Shown here one piece after another: positions 17,531 to 28,700 of a stretch of 64,000 nucleotides of DNA. The notes under the pieces are model-generated. The model worked only from the letters and a program-made list of their open reading frames with translations. It made no database searches and was not told where the DNA came from. The stretch is taken from the NCBI RefSeq assembly GCF_000426065.1, contig NZ_AUEQ01000009.1:248001-312000 (forward strand). Reading direction: 5' to 3'. This DNA comes from Mycobacterium sp. URHD0025 (GTDB taxonomy: Bacteria; Actinomycetota; Actinomycetes; Mycobacteriales; Mycobacteriaceae). The stretch's first letter is position 1; each line of letters begins with the position of its first letter. Position numbers and translations under genes: made by a program.

Positions 17531-17646
17531 GCGATCCCCCATCGCCGAAAAGTTCCATGCAGCATCGCAATTCACGCTATTGCGCGTTACCGCACTCCGC
17601 CATTTCTGACGGCCTTGTTCGCCGAGAGTTCAGCTACTCGCCAGTT

Positions 17647-19233
17647 CTATGTCAGAAGGCCCGCCAAGCTGAGCTGGTTGGCGGCGGCGTAAATCTGTGC
17701 GTCCGGGCGGTCGGCGAAAATCGCCGCGACGTCGTCGACTGTGGCGGCGCGCTCGGTGGCGACCTCCAGCAGGGCCTGGCACCGATCGGTGGTTGCGGTC
17801 CCGGTCTGGCTCACCATCGCGGCCACGGTTGCCTCCGGCGTCCAGACGACCGGAATCGGGACGTCGAGCTCACCGGAGGTGTCAGTGGCACCGCGATACC
17901 ACTGACCGTCGGCCCACCAGAAGCAGAAGCTCAGCAGTCCGTTGCGGTTTCGGGTGTTCAGCACCGAGTCGTTGACCCACGCGGGCGCTCCCCCGTAGAG
18001 ATCGGGCAGCGGCCCGCCACCGTTGTAGGCGGCCTGCAGCAGCTCCGAATTCCATTTCCCGCCGGAGAGCACCGCGCGATCGCCCGGCAACAGGAACAAC
18101 GTCGACCCGCTGCGGGCGTCGCTCTCGAACCAGGCGTAGCCGGGGTAAATACGAGGACCCCAGCCCGATCCGGTGCCGGTGTACGCCGCCGAGAGCACCG
18201 CCCAGCGCGCCAGCAGGTCGGGAAGCGGTGGGATCCGGTCGGTGGCAACGGGGGTGCGGCCGGCGGCCTGATCGGCGGCGGCGTCGGCGGCCGCCCGGGC
18301 GGCGTCGCGACCCTGCGCGTCGGGGCCGGCGGTGTAACCCGCGAGCCACACCGGCACCTGCGCGCGCGGATAGGCGTCGAGGTCGTTGCGGTAGTGCTCG
18401 GCCGCCACGATCTGGTCGTCCGGGAACGGCTCGTCGCCGTAGTCGTAGTCGACGGTCGTCTCACCACGGTTGTTGACGTTCAACAGCAGCCGCCACCACG
18501 GTCCGGCACTCATGCGGGCCGAGACCTCGCGTTGTTGGCGCACCAGGTCGGCGATCGACTGTGGGACCGGCACCAGGCCGGTGCGGTCCTGGGCCCAGAA
18601 CTGCAGCTGGGCGATCTGCGATGTGACCGTGAAGGCGAACACCGCGGAGAATTCGTCCCATCCTTCCGGGCCGAGCTGAGCCAGCTGCTGCACGATCGAG
18701 TCGATGAGGCGAGACGCTTCCTCGGCGGTGGCGGCGTCGGCACCGCTCGGTGCGTCGCCCACTGGCGCGGGCGGCTCGTCGACGATGGTGAAGTCGGCGA
18801 TCGCCGACGGGTCGTCGGCTGCCGCCAACCGGAACTGTCGCTCGAACTCGGCCATGAACGCCGCCTCGTCGGAGGCCGCGCCGCCCTGTTGCGCCGCACC
18901 GTTGGGCGCGGCAGCACCCTTCGGCGAGGCGGCACCATTGGGCGAGGCGGCACCGTTCGGGCTGCCTTCCCGTGCGGTGAACGCCTCGCGCGCCTGCTGC
19001 GGCGGGATCGACGACGACACCTCTTCGATGCGCCCGGAGTCACCCACCAGGAAGATGGACCGCCCGACCGGGATGTCCAGGAACGCCATCGGATCGCTGT
19101 CGTCGACCTCGACCGGTGCGTACACGCTCCAGCCCTTGTCGAACCGGTCAGCTGCCAGGCCTTCGGTCGGGTAGTCGAGGCCTCGGGACCTGATCCAGTC
19201 CGTGACCAACGAGATCGCCTGTGCCGCTTCCAT
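17647..19233 (-). CDS. Multi-domain immunity-like protein (Imm35/YrhB plus DUF600-like)
   Basis: This 528-residue protein begins with a segment of Imm35/YrhB type (residues 1-85): ISLVTDWIRSRGLDYP, FDKGWSVYAPVEV, IFLVGDSGRIEEV. A short Pro-Asn-Gly-Ala-Ala repeat linker follows (about 90-120). The middle region (about 190-290) with WWRLLLNVNNRGETTVDYDY and GDEPFPDD resembles the YezG/DUF600 immunity fold. Residues about 350-528 are a globular region I do not recognise. A protein combining two immunity-type domains directly downstream of a multi-effector protein is best read as its antitoxin, but this is inference. It lies 6 bp after the 78-residue gene. No signal peptide is seen, as expected for cytosolic protection. 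Confidence 0.65.
   Translation of the reverse strand: MEAAQAISLVTDWIRSRGLDYPTEGLAADRFDKGWSVYAPVEVDDSDPMAFLDIPVGRSIFLVGDSGRIEEVSSSIPPQQAREAFTAREGSPNGAASPNGAASPKGAAAPNGAAQQGGAASDEAAFMAEFERQFRLAAADDPSAIADFTIVDEPPAPVGDAPSGADAATAEEASRLIDSIVQQLAQLGPEGWDEFSAVFAFTVTSQIAQLQFWAQDRTGLVPVPQSIADLVRQQREVSARMSAGPWWRLLLNVNNRGETTVDYDYGDEPFPDDQIVAAEHYRNDLDAYPRAQVPVWLAGYTAGPDAQGRDAARAAADAAADQAAGRTPVATDRIPPLPDLLARWAVLSAAYTGTGSGWGPRIYPGYAWFESDARSGSTLFLLPGDRAVLSGGKWNSELLQAAYNGGGPLPDLYGGAPAWVNDSVLNTRNRNGLLSFCFWWADGQWYRGATDTSGELDVPIPVVWTPEATVAAMVSQTGTATTDRCQALLEVATERAATVDDVAAIFADRPDAQIYAAANQLSLAGLLT
18893..18964 (-). repeat. Four 18-bp tandem repeats encoding SPNGAA-type units
   Basis: The DNA encodes four successive hexapeptides of the form [SA]P[NK]GAA between the Imm35-like domain and the rest of the immunity-like protein. 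It is a flexible linker and a likely site of length variation. Confidence 0.8.
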
Positions 19234-19239
19234 TGCCCC

Positions 19240-19476
19240 CTACCTTCCCAGCTTCTGCTGTTCGGCTTCGATTTCGTCGGCCAGCGCCGAGCGCTCGGCC
19301 TGTTGGCGTGCCAGCAGCTCGGCGCTGAATGCCGCCCAGGCTGCGTCCTGTTCCGGCGTCATCTGAGCGTCGTGCACCTCGGACTCGACATCCGGGTGGT
19401 TCTCCAGGAACTGGTTGAACAGCGCACCCATCTCCCGGCTGTGCTTGCGGTTGAGCTCGATCCGTCGCGGGTCCAT
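19240..19476 (-). CDS. Small charged coiled-coil protein
   Basis: The 78-residue protein is very polar and predicted helical, with heptad-like runs (FSAELLARQQAERSALADEI) and no cysteine or membrane segment. I do not recognise it. It is packed 2 bp after the 85-residue gene and 6 bp before the immunity-like gene, so it belongs to the toxin transcript. It could be a chaperone, adaptor or second immunity factor for the giant protein. ATG at 19474-19476 is preceded by GAGGAGTAG. Confidence 0.7.
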   Translation of the reverse strand: MDPRRIELNRKHSREMGALFNQFLENHPDVESEVHDAQMTPEQDAAWAAFSAELLARQQAERSALADEIEAEQQKLGR

Positions 19477-19478
19477 CT

Positions 19479-19736
19479 CTACTCCTCGTCACCCTCGTAC
19501 AGTGCCAACTGGTCGAAAACCACCAGCGCCACCCGGTCCGGGTCATCCGTCGGGTGCACGCGCAGCGTGTGGTGTGGATTAGGCGCATCGTCGACGATGA
19601 TCACGCTCTTTATCCCTGCCGGAAGATTCGCCGGCCAGTCGATCTCGTCGGTGGGTTCCTCGACGAGCACATGGGCACGCTTTCCGCGCAGGCCGGTCTG
19701 GTCGTACCGCAGCGGCGTGGGCTTCCGGCTGGTCAT
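19479..19736 (-). CDS. Small protein translationally coupled to the giant protein
   Basis: The 85-residue protein is a probable beta-rich domain (RAHVLVEEPTDEIDWP, KSVIIVDDAPNPHHTLRV, VALVVFDQLALYEGDEE). I do not recognise the family. Its ATG lies inside the stop region of the giant gene (ATGA), so its translation is probably coupled to completion of the giant protein. That suits an immunity or escort protein needed in fixed ratio, though no sequence motif supports a specific function. Confidence 0.7.
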   Translation of the reverse strand: MTSRKPTPLRYDQTGLRGKRAHVLVEEPTDEIDWPANLPAGIKSVIIVDDAPNPHHTLRVHPTDDPDRVALVVFDQLALYEGDEE

Positions 19737-22700
19737 GTCGTGTCCTCTTCCTGATCCTGCGGACGGTCGTCGTCGGGTCCCCTCATGGGCGGCAGATCGG
19801 GCGGATTATCCGGGTCGATGCCGAGATCTGCGTTCACACTGCCACGGCTGCGGGTGGAGCTGGCAACGATGGCCTCGTAGATCTCGTCCCCGACGCGTCC
19901 CTTGGCGCGGTTTCGTTCCACAAGCTCGTCGAAGGTCGGATTCGGTTCGTTCTCGTTGAGCCAGTCGGCCATCGCCCGGTCCGCCATCAGGGAACGGGTC
20001 CAGCTGCGGATGGTCGCCCTCATCCCGTACATCGTCCTGGCCCGTTCCTCGGCGCCGATCCCGTCGCGCAGGAGTTGGTCCCGCAGCTCCCGCATCCGCA
20101 GCTCGTAGGTGGTGTAGATGGTGCGGGTCTCCTCGTCGGACAACGTCCCCGCCGCGTAGTGGCTGTGCGTGGCGCCGTCGATGACGGCTTGGTAGACGTC
20201 GTCTCCGCTGAGTCCCTTGCCCTCGTACCGGGCGACCAGATCCTCGAACGTCGGAGCACTCTCGTGGGCCGACAGCCACTCGGCCGCCGGGCGGTTCTCC
20301 ATCAGTTCCCGGGTCCAGGCCCGCAGCGAGCTGCGCAGGCCCGCCAGGGTCCGGGCGCGGTCCTCGATACTGACACCGTCACTGATCATCTGTTCGTCGA
20401 GGGCCCGCATTCCGAGTTCGAACTGTGAATACACCGCACCGGTTTCGATGTCGGAGAGGCTGCCAGGGGCCATGCGGCTGTGGGTGGAGGTGTCGACGAT
20501 CGCGTCATAGATCGCATCCCCGGTCAGACCGCGCTCCGCGTTGCGCGCGACCAGATCCTCGAACGTCGGGTTGGTTGTGTTGCGCAACAAGAACTCCGCC
20601 GCGTCCCGGTTGCTCATGAGCCCGTATGCCCACGACCGCAACGCGTTCCGGGCATCAGAAAGCTGTCTGGCACGTTCCTCGGCGCTGACGCCGTCCCGCG
20701 TCAGTTCTTCGTTGAGCTCACGCAGTGCGCTCTCTCCGTCGCTGAAGGCCGCGATGGCCTGCCCCTCGGACAAGGTGCCGGGTACGTGCTGCGGGAGTCC
20801 CAGCGGTGCGAGCGGGTCGGTCGGCAGATACTTCACCAAGTCGATCGAGGTGTTCTCAAGCAGGCGCTGTCCCAGATCAGGTTCTTCCTCGGTGGCAAGG
20901 ACCGCCAGGTCGACAGGCTCGGGAAACCTCGGATGACCGATTTCCAGCCGCTCCATCATGTCGTCGAGCTCAACCTCACCCTCGGCACTCACCTGCTCCC
21001 TGAGATCCTGAGCGCGCATTTTGATCTGGTCCAAGGCGGCTTGCAGGTGGTAGAGATCGGTCCCCCAGGTGAAACCGCGCCGTGCCCACGCGTTGCTGCC
21101 CTGCCAATCCGAGGTCAGCTCGATCCGGTCGACACCGGAACGCACGTAGAAGCGCTCGAGCTCAGCCGAGAGCGCCTTGGAGAATCCCTGACCACGGTGC
21201 CTCGGGTCGGTGATGGCCATCAGGCCGTGGTGGACGACGAGGTTGCCGTCATCGTCACGGTGGAACACCCGGTCGAGCGACCCGATGTCTCTGTTGCCGT
21301 GCAGGATTACCCCGGCGAGCGCGACCTGGTCGCTGCCCGGGACCGCCTCGGCTTCGAACTCGACCCGGTACGGCCCATACACACCCGACAGGTCCTCGGC
21401 GAGCTGTTGGGCGCGCTGTGGATCGGGGTTGTCCACCAGTTCTGACAGCGGTTCGGCGTAACGGGTGTCGACCTCGCGGGTGCTGGACCGTTCATCTCGG
21501 TATTGCTGTTGCCTGCGAACGAATTCCGGATCACCCGGTAGGCCCCGGACGTCGCCGACGGCATCTGCGGCGACCAGTTGCAGTGGCACGTCGGCGAGCG
21601 GGTCGACGGCGTTGCCGTTGGCATCGAGGAAGCCGACCGCGGTGCGGTCCACCGCGACCTCGCCCCAATGTGGTGGCCAGCCGGCTCGCTCGCCGGTGCG
21701 CCGGTCGATCAGATAGATGTCGCCACCGTCGTTGACGGCGAGGTAGGCATGGCCGCCTTGGCGCATGCCGGCCCAGCGTGACGCCATGACTGCCGACGAT
21801 CCCGGGCCGAGCTCCCGCAGGTGGTGGGCCACTTCCGCATAGGACGCGAACTGAGCACCGGAGTCCACGGCTTCGAACAGCGACCGCGCCGCGACCCCGG
21901 TTGGCGACACGTGCGCCGTGATCCGGAACTCACGTCCGTATCTCTGTGACAGCACATCAGCGACCCCATAGGCACAGTTGTCGGCGGGATCGGCGACAGG
22001 CGGCGCGACATCGTCGAGTTGCACGGAACGCATCGCCGCCGGGTCCAGGACCTTCGCCGCCCGATCAGCACTGGTGACGAGGGTGCGGTGCGCCTCGAAT
22101 CGGATGTGCTCGTTGTGCCCGACGATCACCCGGCCGAAATTGGCGAGGGACTCGTTACGTACGCCGGCGTCCTTGTCGACGAACGTGCTGTAGAAGTTGT
22201 GGATGTCGTAGTCGCCGCCCCTGGTCATCAGACTCAATGGGAATTCTGACGTGATGCGCTGCGCACCAAAGAAATCCATCGTGGGATCGACACCGTAGCC
22301 GTCCCGGAAGTCGCCTCGTTGGCCGGGCGCGGTGCCCCCGTGATGCGTGAACGGGTCGGTCGAAGCCGTCGCCACGTAGACGTCGACGCCCGGACCGAAC
22401 TCACCGGCGTGGTTCATCGGCCCCAGCCCGGGAGATCCGTACAGGGTTATCGTGCGGATCTCCCCGTCCAGGCGTGCACCCTCGCCGGCATGGCCGGCGA
22501 CGGTCGACCCCTGGCAGTGTCCGAACACGTGGTTGTTGCCGAACCTGATACCGCCTTCCGACCACGCGTTGCGCCCGGCGTTGAACGCTCGGATGTCGTT
22601 GAAGAGCACATCGCCACCGGTTCGACCGCCGTCATCGAGCATCGTGTCGTAGCCGATCCAGGTCATCGAGGACACGGCCGCGGTCGGGTTTTCCAGCAGC

Positions 22701-25700
22701 GCGGACGTGGCGTGGTTGAGGGCGGTCCCCATGCCTGGGCCCAGTTTCTGGATGGTCATGCCGCGGCCGGGGATATTCCACACCACCGACTCCGCGAGAT
22801 ACGGGTCGACACCGAAGCTGACGACGGCCATCCCCGCGCCGTGGAATGCGACGGTGTCGAGCCTCAACAGGTACGGTCCATCGACACCCACCCGCTGGGC
22901 CGCCGCAGCCCCCCGTTCCAGCGCGGCCTCAATACTGTTGATTTTCAGTAATTCCAGATGTTTTTCGTAGCCCAAGCGGATATCGCTGTTGAGTTTGGCC
23001 TGCAACCCGTCGCGGTAATTCAGCCAATCGTGCAGTACTCGGATATTGGCCTCATGGCGGGCGAGTGGCGGGACACCTTCGGCGTTGCCGATCTGCACCG
23101 GATATGCCGCGATCAAGGCTTGCCGCTGATCTGCGCTCAACCCTTTCCACCACGTTGCGTTGGCCCGCGCTGTCTCGACCGCTGTATCCGGATCACCGAC
23201 GGAGCCCACCAGGTCGGCGACACCCACGGCTGGAATCCGTTGTCCCAAGGCCTCGTCGGCGAGTTGAGCCGGTGACGGGGGGTCGGCCGGCAAGCCTTTG
23301 ACATCACCTACGGCGTCGGCGGTGCCGAGCCTGAGCGGGACATCGTGCAGCGGGTTCACCGGATCGCCGTTGGCGTCGAGGTAGCCGACCGCGGTGCGGT
23401 CGACCGCTCCCTGGCCCCAGAGCGGCGGCCATCCCGTTCGCTCTCCGGTCGTCGGATCGATCAGGTAGATCTCGCCGCCGTCGTTGACCGCAAGATAGGC
23501 ATGTCCGCCACTGCGCCCGCCCGTCCAGCGCGAGGTCAACACCGCCGACGAGCCGTCACCGAGTCGGCGCAGAGACGCTTCCACCTGGTCATAGGCGGCG
23601 AAGCGCGACGAGGATCCGATGGCTTCGTACAGCGCCCGCGCCGGCACACCGGTCCGGGTGGGTTCGACTTCGACCCGGAAAGGGCGCCCGTATCGTTCCG
23701 ACAACTTGTCGGCCACTCCGTGCGCACAGTTTTGCGCGGATGCCTGTGTGTCGGCGACGGCAGGGCTCGGCAGGTACTTCACAAAGTGAACCGAGGTGTT
23801 GTCCAGCAACTTTCGGCCCAGCTCGGGTTCCTCCGCCGTGGCGAGGATCGCAAGGTCGATCGGTTCGGGTAGCCGCGGGTGACCGACTTCGAGCCGCGTC
23901 ACGATGTCGTCGAGAACCGCCTGAGCCTCGGTACCCACATGTGCGCGCAATCGCAGCGCGGCGTCTTTGATCTCATTGAGGGACTGATCGAGGTGATAGA
24001 GATCGGTGGACCAGGTGAATCCGCGGCGCGCCCACGCGTTGCTGCCCTGCCATTTGGACACCAATTCGATGCGATCGACACCGGAGCGCACGTAGTACTG
24101 CTCCAACTCCGAGGTGAGCGCTTTCGAGAAGTCCCGTCCGCGGTATTCCTTGTTTTCGATCCTGATGATGGTGTTCTCGACCACGAGGTTGCCGTCCTCG
24201 TCGCGGGAGAACTGCCGCGACAGGTAACCGATCTCCGTGTCCCCGCTGCGAATCAGTCCGTACAAGGTGAAGCGTTCGCCGCCGACGATCCGCTCGGGCG
24301 AGAACTCGACGTGGTACGGCCCATACCGCCCCGACAGGTCCTCGGCGAGTTGGCGGACATCTTCTCGGTCAAAGCTGTCGACCACTTCCCGCAGCTGCTC
24401 GGCGTAGCGGGTGTCGGCCTGTCGGGTTGCTGGGTCCTGTGACCGGTATTCCCGTTGCTGCTGAGCGAAATCCGACTCACCGGGGTGGCCCTGGACGTCA
24501 CCGACGGAATCGACGGCCTCAACATCGAGGTACCTGACGGCATGCCAATTGGTGTTGGTGAGCAGCTTCTGGCCCAAATCGGGGTGACCCGGGGCGGTGA
24601 GGCGCGCCAGGTCGAGGGGTTCTGGCAGGCGTGGGTGATCTGGTTCCAGGCGCTGGATCACCTCGTCGAGAACGGCCTGCGCCTCGGGACTGGCCTGCGC
24701 CCGCAGCTTCTGAGCCGAGTTTCTGATGCTGTTCAGTGAATCCCGCAGTTTCGCTGAGTCCGGCGCCCAGCTGAAACCCCAACTGGCCCAGGCATATGCA
24801 CCGTCCCAGGCGGCTTCCATCTCGATTCGGTCGACACCCGAGCGCGCATAGAGGGGTTCCAATTGCTTGGCCAGGGCCTTGGAGAATCCCTTGCCTCGAT
24901 GGGATGCACTGGTGATCTCGATCATCCCGTGCTCGGCTACCAGATTGCCCGCGGCGTCGCGGTGGTACGACCAGTAGATCATCCCGATCTGCTTACCGGC
25001 GCTCAGTATGTTACCGGCGATACCCGTGGCCTCGTCCGGAACCCGCTGCAGCTCAACGCGGAACGGACCGTAGACGCCGGAGAGATCGGCCGCCAGCTGG
25101 TGTACTCGCTGTGGATCGGACGCATTGTCCACCACGTCGCCCACCGGTTCGGCGTAGCGGCTGTCCACCGCCCTGTCGGCCGGATCCTGTGCCCGGTACT
25201 GACGTTGCCTGTCCAGGAAGTCGCCGTCGTCCGGATGTCCCTCGACGTCCCCCACCGCGTCCGCTGGGGAACCTGCGATCTCATCGACGTACCTGATGCC
25301 GTACCAGGTTGCGCGGCGCAGCAATTCGCGGCCGAGCTGAGGATGGCCCTCGGCGGTGAGATTCGCGAGGTCCGCGGGTTCGGGCAATCGGGGATGACCC
25401 GGCTCCAACCGCCCGATGACCTCTTCGAGAACCGCCCGGGCCTCGGGGGTGACCGACCTCAGCAGCCGCTGTGCGGCAGCCTTGACCGAGTCGAGGGATT
25501 CCTGCAGTTCATCGGGACGTAGATCCCAGCTGAATCCCCGCCGGGCCGATGCGTAGGCGCCGTCCCAAACAGCCAGCAACTCGATGCGGTCGACTCCGGA
25601 ACGCGTGTAGTACACGTCGAACGCGGACAGGAACGCCTTGGAAAAGCCCTTGCCCCGGAAGGCCTCGTCCTCGATCGTCATCTCGTTGTGGTGGGCGACG

Positions 25701-28700
25701 AGCTTTCCGCTCTCGTCGCGGATGAAGATCCGGTCGATTTCGCCGATTCGCGTATCGCCGCTGAAGATTTCGCCCTTGAGCTGCAGTGCGTTCGGCAGCG
25801 CTTCCCCGCTGAACTGCACGCGGTAGGGCCCGTACACACCCGACAGATCGTCAGCGAGTCGCTGAGCCCGACCCTGATCCATCGACTCGCTGATCACGTC
25901 GCCCAGGGGTTCGGCGTGGAGGATGCCCTGCGCGTCGCCGACCGCCTCGGCGCCGAGGTACTTGACGCCACTCCAGTACGTATCGGTCAACAGGTCACGG
26001 CCCAGATGGGGTTCCTGTTTCGTGGCCAGTGCCGCCAGGTCGATGGGTTCCGGTAGGTCGGGCCGGCTCGGATCGAGCCGCCGCATGACGTCGTCGAGGA
26101 GCGCCTGCGCCTCGGAACTAACCTGACCACGCAGTCGGAGAGCGGAATTTCTGACGTTGTCGACCGATGCCCGCAACTTCGCCGGATCGGGATTCCAGCT
26201 GAAACCTTGACGGGCCCAGGTGTAGCCGCCGTCCTGCTCGGTGCGCAGCTCGATCCGGTCGACTCCGGAGATCGCGTAGTACTGCTCCAGCTGTGCAACC
26301 AGCGCCTTGGCGAAGCCCTTGCCGCGGAAGGCCTTGTTCGGGATGTCCACCACGTTCTGGTGAGCGACCAAGTTGCCGTCGCGGTCACGAACGTAGGTCT
26401 GCTGGGTGAAGCCGATCTCTTCGTCACCGCTGATGATCGCACCGCCGATGATGATCTCACCGGTGCGTTCGTCGGCAACGGCCCGGAACATCTCGACCCG
26501 GTACGGGCCGTAGACCCCGGAAAGATCCGCGGCCAGTTGCTGCACCTGATCCGTGTCGAAGCTGTCGATGATCTGGCCCAGCGGTTGGGCGTACATCGAG
26601 TCGACCCGCCGCGTGGTGGGGTCCTGGGCTCGGTACTCCTGTTGCCTCGTCAGGAAGTCACCGGCTGCTGGATGGCCCTTGACGTCGCCGACGCTGTCGG
26701 CGGCGTGCAGCGAGATCTGCTGGGGCGCATCGCCCATCCGGTTGAGCGGGTCGCCGTTCTCGTCGAGGTAGCCGACGGCGGTGCGGTCCACCGCGTTTTC
26801 GCCCCAGTGCGGCGGCCACGGCGAGTACTGCCTCGTGCGTGGGTCGTAGAGCTGCACCCGCCGGCCATCGGTGACGGCGAGGTAGGCGTGCCCGCCCTGA
26901 CGGCCACCGTCGGCCGCCCAGCGCGACACCACGATTGCCGACGATCCGGCGGGCCTGACCAGCAGTTCGGTCTCGATGTCGGCATAGGTCGCGAACTGGG
27001 AGGCCGAGTCCGCGGCCCGGAACAGTGCCCAGGCCGGTACCCCCGTACTCGAGGGGGCAACGGAAAGGTCGAAACGGCCGGGATAGATCCTCGACAACTC
27101 GCCGGCCACGCCGTAGGCACAGTTGTCGACGGCGGCGCGCGAAGCAGAGTCGCGCCCGAACAGGTTCTGCAGCCACCCTTTCAGACCGGTCCGGGCCGGA
27201 GCCACCGATGTCGGGTCCAGGTATTTGACGTAGTGCACGCCGTTGCGACCGTGCACGGCGCCGGTTCCGTCGAGCAGGCGCTGACCGAGGTCCGGTTCTG
27301 CGGTCGTGGCCAGATTCGCCAGGTCGATGGGCTCCGGCAGTCGCGGATTGCTCGGATCCAGCTGTTGTACAACCTGATCCAGAAGATCCTTGCCTTCGTC
27401 GCTGACGGTCTCACGTAGCTCGCGGGCCGACTGCTTCACCCGGTCGAGCGATTCCTGGATCTGCACGGACCTGGGATCCCAGGCGTAACCTCTTCTGGCC
27501 CAGGCGAAGCCGCCCTTGTCGTGGGTGGTCAGCTCGATACGGTCGATACCCGAGCGCACGTAAAAGCGCTCCAGCTCGGAGGTGAGGGCCTTGGAGAACC
27601 CTTTGCCGCGCAGGTTCTCATCCGTAATGACCAGGCCGGTGTGGGCGGCTACCAGGGTGCCGTCAGGATCCCGGTTGAACTCTCGCTGAATGGTGCCGAT
27701 CTTTTTGTCGCCGTCGAAGATGTCCCCACTCAGCAGGACCACGTCAGTGAGGTTCTCGTCGACCTTCAGCTGAATCCGATAGGGCCCGTACCGGCCGGAC
27801 AGGTCCTGCGCGAGCTGGCGGCCCCGCGCGTGATCGGCGGCGTTGTCGGCCACGTCACCCAGCGGTTCGGCGTAGCGCGTGTCCACGAGACGGGTGGCCG
27901 GATCCTGGGCGCGATACTCGGCCTGGCGCGCAAGGAACTCCGGATCAGTCTGTGGGCCTTGCACATTGCCGACGGCATCGGCGGCGTCGAGCTGCAGCGG
28001 CACATCGACGGTCATCGGCCCGACCGGATCGCCGTTGGTCTGCAGATAGCCGACGGCGGTCTGCGCTACGGCGTTTTGCCCCCAGTGTGGTGGCCATGGC
28101 GAGTACTTGCGGGTGTGCGGATCGTAAAGCTGAACCTGGCCGTCGACCTTGACGGCCAGATAGGCGTGCCCACCCTGCCGCCCGCCTGCCCACTGCGACG
28201 TCAGTACGGCCACCCGCAGCGACGGATCACCCAGCAGTGTCGCTTCGACCTCGTCGTACGTCGCGAACCGCGCGTCGGCGCCGACCGCCCGGAACAGCGC
28301 GCGCGCCGGCACACCGCGTCGCGACGGGCTGACATCGAGCCCGAAGCTCCGGCCGAACAACGAGGACAACTCTTCGCTGACGGTGACGGCGCAGTTGGGC
28401 GGCCGACGCCACAGCGCGTTCCAGAAACGCCTGCCGCCCACACGATCCCCGGCGGGTTCGACCGTGCGCAGCACCGGCGCGTGCCGACTCCGGCCCAGCT
28501 CGATGCGGTGCTGCTCTGTCGTGACCGCATCTGTGCGCCCGGCAGCAACGCGACCGAGATTCGTCGTCGCTTCCGTGTTCAGGAAATAGGTGTGATGGGT
28601 GCCGCCCGTGAGCAGACGATTCATCGACACCGACGGTTCGGCGGTGACGCGCACGGCACCAAAGGAATCCATGGCCGGGTCGGTGCCGAGACCGATGCCG

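Noticed and set aside
17128..19959. Open plus-strand frame of 943 codons opposite the immunity-like gene and neighbours
   Set aside because: It is antisense to four packed minus-strand genes and its product has no recognisable motif.
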